Origin: Amycolatopsis sp. NBRC 101858
Lineage (GTDB): Bacteria > Actinomycetota > Actinomycetes > Mycobacteriales > Pseudonocardiaceae
DNA: 64,000 nucleotides
Direction: 5' to 3'
NCBI RefSeq assembly: GCF_030269325.1
Contig: NZ_BSTD01000005.1
Coordinates: forward strand, 515,391 to 579,390
Shown here: one piece after another, positions 27,131 to 36,151 of the stretch
How positions within the stretch are numbered: position 1 is the first letter of the stretch
How the letters are laid out: the number at the start of each line of letters is the position of its first letter
Notes under the pieces: generated by a model
Databases searched by the model: none
The model's input: only the letters and a program-made list of their open reading frames with translations
Told to the model about the DNA's origin: nothing
Position numbers and translations under genes: made by a program

Positions 27131-27799
27131 CGTCGGGGAGCCGGGTCGGAGGACTGCGGGCGGGGGAACCCGGTGAGCCAACCTCGGGGGTGGTTCGCTC
27201 GTCGTCCTACTTCGTGACCTGACTGTAATGGGGACCGGGGGACAGTAACGAAGGGGCACCGCTGTAAGCAAGATCTGCCCCGCCGGGCGGCCGATCGGGT
27301 GGTGTGGATCTTGCGTCCACCTGTGGAGATTACGCAAAGTTAGAGAGGGTTTACTGCATTGGTTGTGACTTGCCTTACAGCCCTCGCGGCCGGTTATCGA
27401 CCGACGACCGGGGTCGGCGGCCTCAGGGCCCGGAATAAGCGTTTGCCTGGGGATGTTTAGACATGTCCGACGCCTGGCAACACCCGACGGCGGCCGCAGA
27501 GCCTCCAAGCGGCGGCCTGACAAAGGCGCGGCCGAGGGCATGAGTCGACCGTTCATCGACGCCCGCGAACCGCTCACCGACTGACGCCGAGCCCCAACCC
27601 CAAGCGGCCGGATTTGCCCGACTTCTCGGCCTTGCGCGCACGGATCACAAGGGTCACGCGTGACGAACCCCCGCGCCGGCCCCTGACTCATCAGCGCAGG
27701 CTTCCGACGAACCCTCCCGAGATCGGCCAAAGCCGGCCGCTCGCCATCCCGCGCCCCTCGACCACTCGCGCCGTAGGGGCGACCCGCGCCTCTTGCCAC
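27131..27799. other. Long gene-free region upstream of the M23 gene
   Basis: About 670 bases with no supported gene. It holds several GTAA-containing short repeats (for example around 27226, 27244, 27273 and 27330) that could be regulator sites for the peptidase, which is read leftwards from here. Neighbouring homologues are often controlled by MtrA, but no clear MtrA site could be defined. Confidence 0.4.
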
Positions 27800-28066
27800 C
27801 TCGCGTCGCTGGATCAAGCAGCACCGCTCGCCAACCCGCTGCTCGGCGACCCGAGCCGCTCGGCGACCCGCTGCTCGCCGGGCACCCCGCGCCAATCGCC
27901 GACCTGCGCTGCTGGACAACCCGCTCGCCATCCCGCGCGCCTCGCCGACTCGCGCAGCTGAAACCCCGCACCGCTCGACCACTCATGCCGCTGGCGAACC
28001 GCGCTGCCGGACAAGCCCGGCGCCCCTCGCAGGCTCGCGTTGCTGGATCAAGCAGCGCCGCTCGCC
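27800..28066. repeat. Degenerate direct repeats upstream of a membrane protein gene
   Basis: A 33-bp sequence at 27800-27832 recurs at 28034-28066 with two mismatches (core GCTGGATCAAGCAGC). Weaker copies of the core occur at about 27908 (GCTGCTGGACAACCCGCTCG) and 28003 (GCTGCCGGACAAGCCCGG). The region is open on both strands because of its composition, but it does not look like a gene. Confidence 0.6.
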
Positions 28067-28122
28067 GACTCGCAGCCCGCTGGGACCTCCCGCGCCCGCC
28101 GGGCTTGCTAGCGTCGCGGGCA

Positions 28123-30366
28123 ATGCCCCCACGCTCAGAGCCTCCGACCGGGAGCACCCCCGGCTCCCCGGCCTCCCCGCAGGACCCCGCGGCCACCCTT
28201 CCCACCGGCAAGCGGAAGCCCCCTCGCGCACAGGCTTCCCGGCAAGCGCCCGCCGAAACCACCGAATCGGCGGAAGCCGCGGCCGGCCGACCGCCCACCG
28301 AAGCGGCAAAGGCCGGGGCTGCGGACCTCGGCGCCACTCGCGCGACTCCCGAACCGTCCGACGCGGCGAAGGCCAGGCCGGCGAACGCCACCAGCGCGGC
28401 CCGCGAACCCACCGGCGCGGCAAAGGCCGGCCCTGACCGTGCGGCAAAAGCCGAGGCCAAGCCTGCGAGTGCCCGCGCGCGGAGCGCTCGGTCCGAGCCC
28501 GCTGATCCCGCGCAAGCCGGGCCTGCCCGCGCGGCGAAAGCCGGGACCCGGCCCACCCCCTCGGCAACCGCCCGGCGCACGTCCTCGACCTCGGTGAAAA
28601 CCCGTTCCGAGCCCACCGACCCCATCCCCGCCTGGGCCGAGGACACCACCCCCTCCCGCCCCCTCACCATCGCCCTCACACTCGCCGCCCTGGGCGCCGT
28701 CGCCCTCACCGCCGCCGCCCTCGTCCCCATCTCGCCGGCCGCCGCCCCCGGGTTCACCAGCTGGCCGTGGCTCGCCCTCCTCGCCCTCGCCCCCGCGATC
28801 GCCGCCATCTGGACCGCCGCCGCCCAAAGACCCACCCTCGCCAAAGGCCTCCTCCTCGGCCTGGCCGCCCTCGCCCCCGGCCGGCTGGTGCTCGACCTCC
28901 AATTCGCCGTCAACGGACCTCTCGCCATCCGGCCCGAGCTCTACCTCGCCGACCGCTTCGTCAGCGGCTCGGCCGTCGGTGCCGGGTTCTGGCTGCTCGT
29001 CGGCGGGGAACTGCTCACCGGGGCTGCCGGGGTTGCCGCCTGGCGGGCCGGGCGGACCTACGAAGAACCCGAACGGCGACGCTGGCGCCTGCTCGTCCCG
29101 CTGCTCGCCGTCACCGCCTCCGTCGGGCTGCTCACCGCCCCCGTCGGCTCGGACAACGGCTTCCTGCTCGCCCGTGCCGCCTTCGAAGGGCCCTGGCCCG
29201 CCCTCGGTGGCTACCTGCTGCTCGCCGCCGCGCTGCCGCTGGCCGCCGTGCTCGCGCTCGCCTCTCCGTCCGAAAGCACCGCGAAAGGCACCCTGCTCGG
29301 CCTCACCGCCGCCGCCTTCGGGGTTGCCGGGCCGCCCGTGCTGGCCGGGCTCCTCCGCGACGACCTCCACGTCACCTGGGGCCCCCTCCTGGTGCTCGCG
29401 GCGACCGCCGTCGTCGCCGGCCTCGCCTTCACCCGCCTCAGCGAAACGCCGAAAGACACCGAACGCGACGTCAAGGTGCCCGGCATCTTCTGGTGGCGCC
29501 TGACGACCGGCGTGCTCGGCCTCGCCACCGCGGCCGCCGCCCTGGTCGGCACCTTTGCGCCGCAGGTCGCCGTCACCGCGCTCAACCCCGGTGCCGCCGC
29601 CCCGGTCAGCGCCGCCGCCGAAAGCCCCGCCCGGTGGTTCCTGCTCGTCGCCGCGCTCGTCGTCGCCGTCCCCGCGCTCGGGACGCTCCTGCCGAAAACC
29701 GCCGCGACCGCCCGGCCCGTGCTCGGGCTCGCCTGGGCGGGGATCGTCCTGGCCGGTACCGCCGTCCTCAACACCGCCCTGACCGCCACCCAGGCCGGCA
29801 ACCTCGCCGGCTTCGGGGGCGCGGACCTCGGCGGCACCTCCGGCGCCACCCCCGTCTTCACCTACGACCTCGGCGCCGGCGCCGCCTGGACGTTCGCCGC
29901 GCTCGTGCTCGCCGCCCTCGTCGCGCTCGCCGCCGCCGGAACCGGGGTCGTCGAACGCGAGGACGCCGACCAAAGCACCGAGGCGGGCAGCAGCCTGCTC
30001 ACCCCCGTCGTCGCCGGCGGGGTGCTGGCCGTCGCCGCGTTCGGGCTGCCCGTCTTCAGCGTGCCCGGCTACGTCGCGCCCGGGCTCTGGTCGAACTTCG
30101 ACACGCCTTCGTGGGGGCTGCTGACCACCGTCGTGGTCGTCGTCGGCGCGGCCGCGCTGGCGCTGCGGTCGCGGCCCAAGCCCGCGGCGGCCCTGCTGGC
30201 CGGTGCCGCCTTGCTCACCGCGCTGCACGCCGCGGAACTGCCGCTCGTCGGCGGCTCGCTCGGCGACGCGAGCCCGTCGACCGGCTTCTGGCTCGCCCTC
30301 GCCGCCGTCGCCGCGTTGCTCATCGCCGCCGGGATGTCGGTGGCCGGGAGCCGCGGTGAGCCGTGA
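28123..30366 (+). CDS. Large polytopic membrane protein with low-complexity N-terminus
   Basis: 747 residues. Residues 1-175 are Ala/Pro/Lys/Arg-rich and disordered; after that there are about 14 hydrophobic segments with short loops, for example PLTIALTLAALGAVALTAAAL and TPVVAGGVLAVAAFGLPVF. No transporter signature is recognised. The ATG lies eight bases after TAGCGT, a probable -10, so a leaderless transcript starting at this ATG is likely; an upstream in-frame extension to 27793 runs through repeats and is rejected. Its stop overlaps the start of the next gene, so they are coupled. Location between the M23 gene and sucC. Confidence 0.68.
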   Translation: MPPRSEPPTGSTPGSPASPQDPAATLPTGKRKPPRAQASRQAPAETTESAEAAAGRPPTEAAKAGAADLGATRATPEPSDAAKARPANATSAAREPTGAAKAGPDRAAKAEAKPASARARSARSEPADPAQAGPARAAKAGTRPTPSATARRTSSTSVKTRSEPTDPIPAWAEDTTPSRPLTIALTLAALGAVALTAAALVPISPAAAPGFTSWPWLALLALAPAIAAIWTAAAQRPTLAKGLLLGLAALAPGRLVLDLQFAVNGPLAIRPELYLADRFVSGSAVGAGFWLLVGGELLTGAAGVAAWRAGRTYEEPERRRWRLLVPLLAVTASVGLLTAPVGSDNGFLLARAAFEGPWPALGGYLLLAAALPLAAVLALASPSESTAKGTLLGLTAAAFGVAGPPVLAGLLRDDLHVTWGPLLVLAATAVVAGLAFTRLSETPKDTERDVKVPGIFWWRLTTGVLGLATAAAALVGTFAPQVAVTALNPGAAAPVSAAAESPARWFLLVAALVVAVPALGTLLPKTAATARPVLGLAWAGIVLAGTAVLNTALTATQAGNLAGFGGADLGGTSGATPVFTYDLGAGAAWTFAALVLAALVALAAAGTGVVEREDADQSTEAGSSLLTPVVAGGVLAVAAFGLPVFSVPGYVAPGLWSNFDTPSWGLLTTVVVVVGAAALALRSRPKPAAALLAGAALLTALHAAELPLVGGSLGDASPSTGFWLALAAVAALLIAAGMSVAGSRGEP

Positions 30367-30685
30367 GCGGACGCGGGTGCTCGTCGTCGAGTTCGCCCGC
30401 CCCGACCCGGCCGCCGTCGCGCTCGGCCGCGTGCTGCGCGACGCAGGCATGGAGGTCGTGCACGCCGGCTGCCTGGACACCGCCGAGCAGATCCTCCGGA
30501 CCGCCGAGCAGGAGGACCCGGACGTCGTCGCCGTGCTCGGCGAGCGGCCGCCGCCGGACCTCGAACAGGCGCTCGACCCCGTCCGCGTGGTCCCGGCCGC
30601 CGGGAAATCCCCGGAAGAAGCGGTGGAACTGTTGGCCGGTGGGCGGTCTCACACCGCGGGAACACCGTCTGACCGCGTACGGTGA
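30356..30685 (+). CDS. Small protein with B12-binding-like Rossmann fold, cofactor motif lost
   Basis: A 109-residue protein. RVLVVEFARPDPAAVALGRV, LRDAGMEVVHAGCLDTAEQI and EDPDVVAVLG follow the secondary-structure pattern of the cobalamin-binding domain of methylmalonyl-CoA mutase (rvlvak-GLDGHd-G-v-a..LrdaGfEVvy.G...T). The DxH motif that ligates cobalt is replaced by RPDP, so cobalamin binding is not expected. The GTG overlaps the end of the membrane-protein gene by 11 bases. It may be a stand-alone sensor or a relic; the function is unknown. Confidence 0.6.
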   Translation: MSRERTRVLVVEFARPDPAAVALGRVLRDAGMEVVHAGCLDTAEQILRTAEQEDPDVVAVLGERPPPDLEQALDPVRVVPAAGKSPEEAVELLAGGRSHTAGTPSDRVR

Positions 30686-30709
30686 CCGACTTCACCAGGT
30701 GCGGAGTCC

Positions 30710-30725
30710 CCTGCGTCTACGCAGG
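30710..30725. promoter_or_regulatory. Short palindrome before sucC
   Basis: CCTGCG-TCTA-CGCAGG lies 79 bases before the sucC start. It could be a regulator site or a small hairpin ending the upstream transcript. No T tract follows. Confidence 0.3.
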
Positions 30726-30803
30726 TCGCTAACCTCGACTGGTCCGACAGCGCGGTCCGGTCGCGGACCACCTGCAGTGGCGTGTCGTCAGGAGACTGGA
30801 GTA

Positions 30804-31973
30804 GTGGACCTCTACGAGTACCAGGCGAGGGATCTCTTCGCCGCCCACGGAGTACCGGTTCTGCCGGGCTCGGTGGCTAGCACCCCCGAAGAAGCCAAGG
30901 CCGCCGCGGAGCAGATCGGTAACCAGGTCGTCGTCAAGGCGCAGGTGAAGGTCGGCGGCCGCGGGAAGGCGGGCGGCGTCAAGCTGGCCCAGACCCCCGA
31001 CGAGGCGAAGGAGAAGGCGGAAGCCATCCTCGGCCTCGACATCAAGGGCCACATCACGCGTCGCGTGCTGGTGGCCGAAGCCTCGGACATCTCGTCCGAG
31101 TACTACTTCTCCTTCCTGCTGGACCGGTCCAACCGGACCTTCCTGGCGATGGCGTCCTCCGAGGGCGGCATGGAGATCGAGCAGCTCGCCGTCGAGCGCC
31201 CCGAGGCGCTCGCCAAGATCCCGGTCGACTCGATCGCCGGCGTCGACAAGGCGAAGGCGCTCGAGATCCTGAAGGCCGGCAACTTCCCGGCCGACATCAT
31301 CGACGAGGCCGCCGACGTCGTCGTGAAGCTCTGGGAGACCTTCGTCTCCGAGGACGCCACGCTGGTCGAGGTCAACCCGCTGGTCCGCGACCCGCAGGAC
31401 AAGATCATCGCCCTCGACGGCAAGGTCACCCTCGACGAGAACGCGGACTTCCGCCAGCCGGGCCACGAGGCCCTGGTGGACAAGGACGCGGAGAACCCGC
31501 TCGAGGCGAAGGCCAAGGCCAAGAACCTCAACTACGTCAAGCTCGACGGCCAGGTCGGCATCATCGGCAACGGCGCGGGCCTCGTCATGTCCACTTTGGA
31601 CGTCGTGGCGTACGCGGGCGAGAAGCACGGCGGCGTGAAGCCGGCGAACTTCCTCGACATCGGCGGCGGCGCGTCGGCGGAGGTCATGGCGGCCGGGCTG
31701 GACGTCATCCTCAACGACACCGACGTGAAGAGCGTCTTCGTCAACGTCTTCGGCGGCATCACCGCCTGCGACGCGGTGGCGAACGGCATCGTCGAGGCCC
31801 TGAAGATCCTGGGCGACGAGGCCGCGAAGCCGCTGGTCGTCCGCCTGGACGGCAACAACGTCGTCGAGGGTCGCCAGATCCTGGCCGACGCGAACCACCC
31901 GCTGGTCACCGTGGTGGACACAATGGACAACGCGGCCGACAAGGCTGCCGAGCTCGCCGCGGCAGGTGCGTGA
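30804..31973 (+). CDS. sucC: Succinyl-CoA synthetase, beta subunit
   Basis: A 389-residue ADP-forming ligase subunit of the TCA cycle. It starts MDLYEYQARDLFAAHGVP, and has the ATP-grasp region VVKAQVKVGGRGKAGGVK and the C-terminal GNGAGLVMSTLD and NVFGGITACD segments. The GTG start follows GGAGACTGGAG. sucD begins one base after its stop, so the two subunits are made from one message. Confidence 0.97.
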   Translation: MDLYEYQARDLFAAHGVPVLPGSVASTPEEAKAAAEQIGNQVVVKAQVKVGGRGKAGGVKLAQTPDEAKEKAEAILGLDIKGHITRRVLVAEASDISSEYYFSFLLDRSNRTFLAMASSEGGMEIEQLAVERPEALAKIPVDSIAGVDKAKALEILKAGNFPADIIDEAADVVVKLWETFVSEDATLVEVNPLVRDPQDKIIALDGKVTLDENADFRQPGHEALVDKDAENPLEAKAKAKNLNYVKLDGQVGIIGNGAGLVMSTLDVVAYAGEKHGGVKPANFLDIGGGASAEVMAAGLDVILNDTDVKSVFVNVFGGITACDAVANGIVEALKILGDEAAKPLVVRLDGNNVVEGRQILADANHPLVTVVDTMDNAADKAAELAAAGA

Positions 31974-31974
31974 G

Positions 31975-32865
31975 ATGTCGATCTTCCTGAACGAGAACAG
32001 CAAGGTCATCGTGCAGGGGCTCACCGGCTCCGAGGGCATGAAGCACGCGACCAAGATGCTGAAGTCCGGCACGAACATCGTGGGTGGCGTCAACGCCCGC
32101 AAGGCCGGCCAGACCGTCACCATCGAGGGCAAGGACCTCAAGGTCTTCGGCACGGTCGAAGAGGCCATCAAGGAGACCGGCGCCGACGTGTCGGTCATCT
32201 TCGTGCCGCCGAAGTTCGCGAAGGACGCGGTCGTCGAGGCGATCGACGCCGAGATCCCGCTGGCCGTCGTCATCACCGAGGGCATCCCGGTGCACGACTC
32301 GGCCTACTTTTGGGCGCACGCGGTCGCGAAGGGGAACACGACCCGGATCATCGGGCCGAACTGCCCCGGCGTGATCAGCCCCGGCAAGTCGAACGCCGGC
32401 ATCATCCCGGCCGACATCTCCGGCCCGGGCCAGATCGGCCTCGTGTCGAAGTCCGGCACGCTGACCTACCAGATGATGTACGAGCTGCGGGACATCGGCT
32501 TCTCCACCGCGGTCGGCATCGGCGGTGACCCCATCATCGGCACCACGCACATCGACGCCCTCGAGGCGTTCGAGGCGGACCCCGAGACCAAGGTCATCGT
32601 GATGATCGGCGAGATCGGCGGCGACGCCGAAGAGCGCGCCGCGGCCTACATCAAGGAGAACGTGACGAAGCCGGTCGTCGGTTACGTCGCGGGCTTCACC
32701 GCGCCCGAGGGCAAGACCATGGGCCACGCGGGCGCCATCGTGTCGGGCTCCTCCGGCACGGCCGCCGCGAAGAAGGAGGCCCTCGAGGCCGCCGGCGTCA
32801 AGGTCGGCAAGACCCCGAGCGAGACCGCCGTCCTCGCGCGTGAGCTGTACAACAACCTCGGCTGA
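31975..32865 (+). CDS. sucD: Succinyl-CoA synthetase, alpha subunit
   Basis: A 296-residue subunit that binds CoA and carries the phospho-histidine. The start reads MSIFLNENSKVIVQGLTGSE; the active-site His is in TMGHAGAIVSG and the NCPG and VSKSGTLTYQ motifs are normal. It forms the heteromer with SucC. A 10-bp hairpin terminator follows the gene. Confidence 0.97.
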   Translation: MSIFLNENSKVIVQGLTGSEGMKHATKMLKSGTNIVGGVNARKAGQTVTIEGKDLKVFGTVEEAIKETGADVSVIFVPPKFAKDAVVEAIDAEIPLAVVITEGIPVHDSAYFWAHAVAKGNTTRIIGPNCPGVISPGKSNAGIIPADISGPGQIGLVSKSGTLTYQMMYELRDIGFSTAVGIGGDPIIGTTHIDALEAFEADPETKVIVMIGEIGGDAEERAAAYIKENVTKPVVGYVAGFTAPEGKTMGHAGAIVSGSSGTAAAKKEALEAAGVKVGKTPSETAVLARELYNNLG

Positions 32866-32888
32866 GGTTTGACGCATTACTCCTGGTG

Positions 32889-32917
32889 AGGCCGGGCATC
32901 CGCAGGGTGCCCGGCCT
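32889..32917 (+). terminator. Terminator after sucCD
   Basis: AGGCCGGGCA and TGCCCGGCCT form a perfect 10-bp stem with a 9-base loop, followed by TTCC. It starts 24 bases after the sucD stop. Confidence 0.75.
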
Positions 32918-33073
32918 TTCCGCGTTTCAGGATGAAACCTCCCGAGGTATTCACGCGTCTGATGGGCTGGTGGCCTGCGAGTGCGCTAGCGTTCTGCGCA
33001 CGCAAGCCGCCTCGTCTTCCCCGGGTGCCCTCGTGCCCCGGAGTGCCGGTCGAACCGACAGGAGTGCTTCCCG

Positions 33074-33850
33074 ATGACCTTCCCCAGCGGTGGGCCTGGC
33101 TACCCCCAGCAGGGTGGCGGCCAGCAGCCCCCCGGACCACCGTCCAGCGGCTTCCCGGCGCAGCAGCCGCCGCACTCGCACCAGGCGTCCTCGGGCGCCG
33201 CGAGCCTGACGCAGAACCTGCCGCTGCTGCTCGCGCTGGGCGTCGCGCTGTTCGGTCTCGTCCAGTACTTCCTCGGCTTCTCCGACGCCGGCGACGTCGG
33301 CCTCGGTGGCGTGTTCCTGCTGGGTGGTGGCCTGCTCGCCGGGATGCACGCGCTGCCGAAGGGGCCGAAGACGCTGCCCTTCGCGGCGCTGTTCAGCGTT
33401 CTCGGCGCGCTCTACATCCTGGACGCGCTGGTCGGGATGCAGACGTCGCCCGGCATCGTCACCGTCATCCTGATCCTGGGGATCCTGCAGATGGTCGCCG
33501 CGGTCGGTGCGCTGCTGCTCGAGTACGACGTCATCAAGCCGCCGACGCCGAAGCCCGCCGCGCCGTCCTACGGCGGCCAGTACGGCCAGCCGGGCCAGCA
33601 GCAGTACGGCCAGCCCGGGCAGCAGTACGGCCAGCAGCAGCCGGGTCACGGCCCGGGCCCGGTCGCCCAGGCCGGGGAGCCGGCGGCGCCGTTCTCGCAG
33701 GGCCAGTACGGCTCGCCGAACCCGCCCTCGACCACGCCGCCGCCGGGGCAGCAGGCCACGACGTACGCCCCGCAGCAGGGCTCGTTCTTCCAGCAGCCGC
33801 CGTCGGACAACCCGGGCACGCCGCCCGGTGGCTTCGGCAAGTCGAGCTGA
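33074..33850 (+). CDS. DUF5336 membrane protein (mycobacterial 34-kDa antigen type)
   Basis: 258 residues: Gly/Pro/Gln-rich N-terminus (1-45), four TM helices (about 48-66, 74-92, 98-118, 124-148) and a long Gln/Pro/Gly tail with YGQPGQQ repeats (about 165-258). Family DUF5336 members sit downstream of sucCD in Mycobacterium (Rv0954 type). They are membrane proteins of unknown function; the Q/P/G tail is often multimerising or disordered. Confidence 0.85.
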   Translation: MTFPSGGPGYPQQGGGQQPPGPPSSGFPAQQPPHSHQASSGAASLTQNLPLLLALGVALFGLVQYFLGFSDAGDVGLGGVFLLGGGLLAGMHALPKGPKTLPFAALFSVLGALYILDALVGMQTSPGIVTVILILGILQMVAAVGALLLEYDVIKPPTPKPAAPSYGGQYGQPGQQQYGQPGQQYGQQQPGHGPGPVAQAGEPAAPFSQGQYGSPNPPSTTPPPGQQATTYAPQQGSFFQQPPSDNPGTPPGGFGKSS

Positions 33851-33863
33851 CGTAGTCCTCCGG

Positions 33864-33902
33864 AACACCCGCTGTGACGCTCTGTGTCACAGCGGGTGTT
33901 TT
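33864..33902 (+). terminator. Strong intrinsic terminator
   Basis: A perfect 15-bp stem (AACACCCGCTGTGAC with GTCACAGCGGGTGTT), a 7-base loop and a short T run lie 13 bases after the DUF5336 stop. One of the clearest terminators in the window. Confidence 0.85.
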
Positions 33903-33995
33903 GCACTTCGAGGGTTACTCGACCGGGTGGGTTAGCTTCCCCACGCCGGCCGGCGGCGGCGTGGCTCACCCGGTCGGACCAGCGGGGATGTCAAG

Positions 33996-35456
33996 GTGCG
34001 GATCATGGACTTGCTCACCGACTCCCGCGAGGAGCCGGTGGGCGACCTCGAACCCGACGTCGTACTTTCCCGGGCGGCGCGGGTGCGGGTGTTGCTCGCC
34101 GCCGCCCTCGGCCCGCTGGTCACCGGCTACGCCGCCGTCGCGACCGTGCTGACGCTGGTGGCGCTCACCGCCCCGCGCACCGTCTTCTCCGGCACCGGCG
34201 TGCTGCTGGCCGCCGGGCCCGGCTGGCTCGCCGCGCACCAGGTCCGGCTCGACCTCGGCGTCCACCCCCTCGGCGTGCTGCCGCTGCTGCCGACGCTGGG
34301 CGCGCTCGCCCTGGCCGCGCGGACGGCGTCCGGCGCCACCGTGCGCCTCGGCTGCCGGTCGCCTCGCGAGGCGCTGCCGGTGTTCGCCGCGATCGCCGGC
34401 GCGCACGCGCTGTTCGGTCTTCTCATCGCGCTCTGCGCGCAGGGTTCGCCGGTGACGGCGAACCCGCTGGTCGCCTTCGCCGTGCCCGGGCTGCTCGCCG
34501 CGGCCGCCGCGGCGGTGGGCATCGTCCGGTGCTGCGGGCTGCCGGACGTCGTCGCCGAGCGCCTCGACCCCCTCGCCCTGCGCGGCCTCCGGGCCGGCGC
34601 GCTGGGCCTCGCGGTGCTGGTGGCCTGCGGTGCCGCCGTCTTCACCCTCGCGACCGCGCTGTCGTGGCGGACGGTCGCCGACATGTACGAGCCGGCGCTC
34701 GGCAGCAGCTTCGGGATGTTCCTGCTGTCGGTGCTGTACCTGCCGAACACCGTGACGGCTGTGCTGTCGTTCGTCACCGGGCCGGGCTTCTCGATCGGCG
34801 ACCTGAACGTCGGGATGTTCGGCTACCGCGGCGGTGCCGTCCCCGGCGTCCCGCTGCTGGGCGGCCTGCCCGAGCACCACGCGGCGTGGTGGCCGGCGCT
34901 GCTGGTGCTGCCCGCGGCGGCCGGGGTGCTCGTCGGCTGGTCGCTGCGCAAGGTGGACGCGGACCCGGCGCAGCGCATCCGCGCCGTCGCGGTGGCCGGT
35001 GCGGTCGTCGCGCTCGGCTGCGTCCTGCTGGGCACGCTGTCCGGCGGGCGGCTCGGCGACGGCCCGTTCGACCCGGTGAGCGTCCCGGTCGGCGTCGCGT
35101 CGGTCGTCGCGTTCTGCTGGATCGTCATCCCGGGCTCGTTCACGGCGTTCTTCACGGGCGAGCACGAGCCGCCGGCGCCGCCCGAAGCGCTCGAAGACAA
35201 CGAAGCGTTCGAGGACGCCGAAGAGGTCGACGTCGACGAAGCAGCCGAGGCCGTCGAGGAACTCGAAGCGTCCGAAGAGGACGAAGAAACCGAAGAGCCC
35301 GAAGAAGAACCTGACGAGGACGCGGAGTTCGAAGCCGAAGCCGACGCCGAACTCGGCCTCGAAGAACCGGCCGAAGACCGCCCCGAAGGCGACGAGGCTG
35401 TGACCGGAGGCACCGAGACCTGCGGCGACGTCGAGGCGGCCGAGACCGACCGTTAG
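33996..35456 (+). CDS. DUF6350 polytopic membrane protein with acidic tail
   Basis: 486 residues. About 9-10 TM helices fill residues 28-385, for example VLLAAALGPLVTGYAAVATV and SFGMFLLSVLYLPNTVTAVL. The C-terminal ~90 residues are almost entirely Glu/Asp/Ala and likely a cytoplasmic disordered acidic tail. DUF6350 precedes purN in Mycobacterium (Rv0955), so the neighbourhood is conserved; the function is unknown. GTG 33996 has GCGGGG upstream; ATG 34005 with AAGG is an alternative. Confidence 0.8.
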   Translation: MRIMDLLTDSREEPVGDLEPDVVLSRAARVRVLLAAALGPLVTGYAAVATVLTLVALTAPRTVFSGTGVLLAAGPGWLAAHQVRLDLGVHPLGVLPLLPTLGALALAARTASGATVRLGCRSPREALPVFAAIAGAHALFGLLIALCAQGSPVTANPLVAFAVPGLLAAAAAAVGIVRCCGLPDVVAERLDPLALRGLRAGALGLAVLVACGAAVFTLATALSWRTVADMYEPALGSSFGMFLLSVLYLPNTVTAVLSFVTGPGFSIGDLNVGMFGYRGGAVPGVPLLGGLPEHHAAWWPALLVLPAAAGVLVGWSLRKVDADPAQRIRAVAVAGAVVALGCVLLGTLSGGRLGDGPFDPVSVPVGVASVVAFCWIVIPGSFTAFFTGEHEPPAPPEALEDNEAFEDAEEVDVDEAAEAVEELEASEEDEETEEPEEEPDEDAEFEAEADAELGLEEPAEDRPEGDEAVTGGTETCGDVEAAETDR

Positions 35457-35521
35457 GGTTGACGTGACCTGGTGAAGCGCCGTGCGCCCGGCTGCGCACC
35501 GCCCGCGGCAAGGAGCCCGCT

Positions 35522-36151
35522 CTGTCTCAACGGTTGGACCTGCCCACTCCGGTGAAGCTCGTCGTGCTCGCGTCGGGCTCCGGCACCCTCCTGCAGGCGG
35601 TGCTGGACGCCACCGAGCGGTCCGGCTTCCCGGCGAAGGTCGTGGCCGTCGGCGCCGACCGCACCGGCATCGAGGCCCTCACCCGCGCCGAACGCGTGAG
35701 CATCCCGTCGTTCACGGTCCGCGTCGCCGACCACCCCGACCGCGCTGCCTGGGACAAGGCGCTCACCGAGGCCGTCGCGGCGTACGAGCCCGACCTCGTG
35801 GTCTCCGCCGGGTTCATGAAGATCCTCGGCGAGCAGTTCCTCGGCCGCTTCACGGTGGTCAACACGCACCCGGCGCTGCTCCCGTCGTTCCCCGGGATGC
35901 ACGCGGTGCGCGACGCGCTCGAAGCCGGCGTCAAGGTCACCGGCTCGACCGTGCACTTCGCGGACGCGGGCGTCGACACCGGGCCGATCATCGCCCAGGA
36001 GGCGGTCGTCGTGGAAAGCGACGACGACGAGAACGTCCTGCACGAACGGATCAAGGCCGTCGAGCGCAGGCTGCTGGTGGAAACGATCGAGCGACTCGGC
36101 CGCGGTGGCTGCACCGTGGACGGACGAAAGGTGACATTTCGTGAGCACTGA
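35522..36151 (+). CDS. purN: Phosphoribosylglycinamide formyltransferase
   Basis: About 209 residues. It transfers formyl from 10-formyl-THF to GAR in purine synthesis. KLVVLASGSGTLLQAVL is the GAR-binding loop, GFMKILG and NTHPALLPSFPGMHA hold the catalytic Asn/His, and GVDTGPIIAQEAV has the Asp. The best RBS (AAGGAG, 35510-35515) is six bases before a CTG that would start LSQRLDLP, while the first standard start, TTG 35534, is 18 bases away; CTG initiation is therefore suggested. The 3' end overlaps purH by 11 bases. Confidence 0.9.
   Translation: MSQRLDLPTPVKLVVLASGSGTLLQAVLDATERSGFPAKVVAVGADRTGIEALTRAERVSIPSFTVRVADHPDRAAWDKALTEAVAAYEPDLVVSAGFMKILGEQFLGRFTVVNTHPALLPSFPGMHAVRDALEAGVKVTGSTVHFADAGVDTGPIIAQEAVVVESDDDENVLHERIKAVERRLLVETIERLGRGGCTVDGRKVTFREH

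Noticed and set aside
27150..27230. Plus-strand sequence resembling parts of the c-di-AMP (ydaO) riboswitch (GGGGGAACCC, GGGGTG), near an M23 peptidase gene that is often controlled by it.
   Set aside because: It is on the strand opposite to the peptidase gene and the second conserved block does not match. On the correct strand no ydaO core could be found. A covariance-model search would settle it.
26303..27982. 559-codon version of the M23 peptidase reading frame.
   Set aside because: The added N-terminus is Arg-rich, repeat-derived and not membrane or signal like; the 275-residue form has the normal signal anchor position.
27793..28122. Longer N-terminus for the large membrane protein.
   Set aside because: The extension consists of degenerate direct repeats, has no RBS, and a -10 element sits just before ATG 28123.
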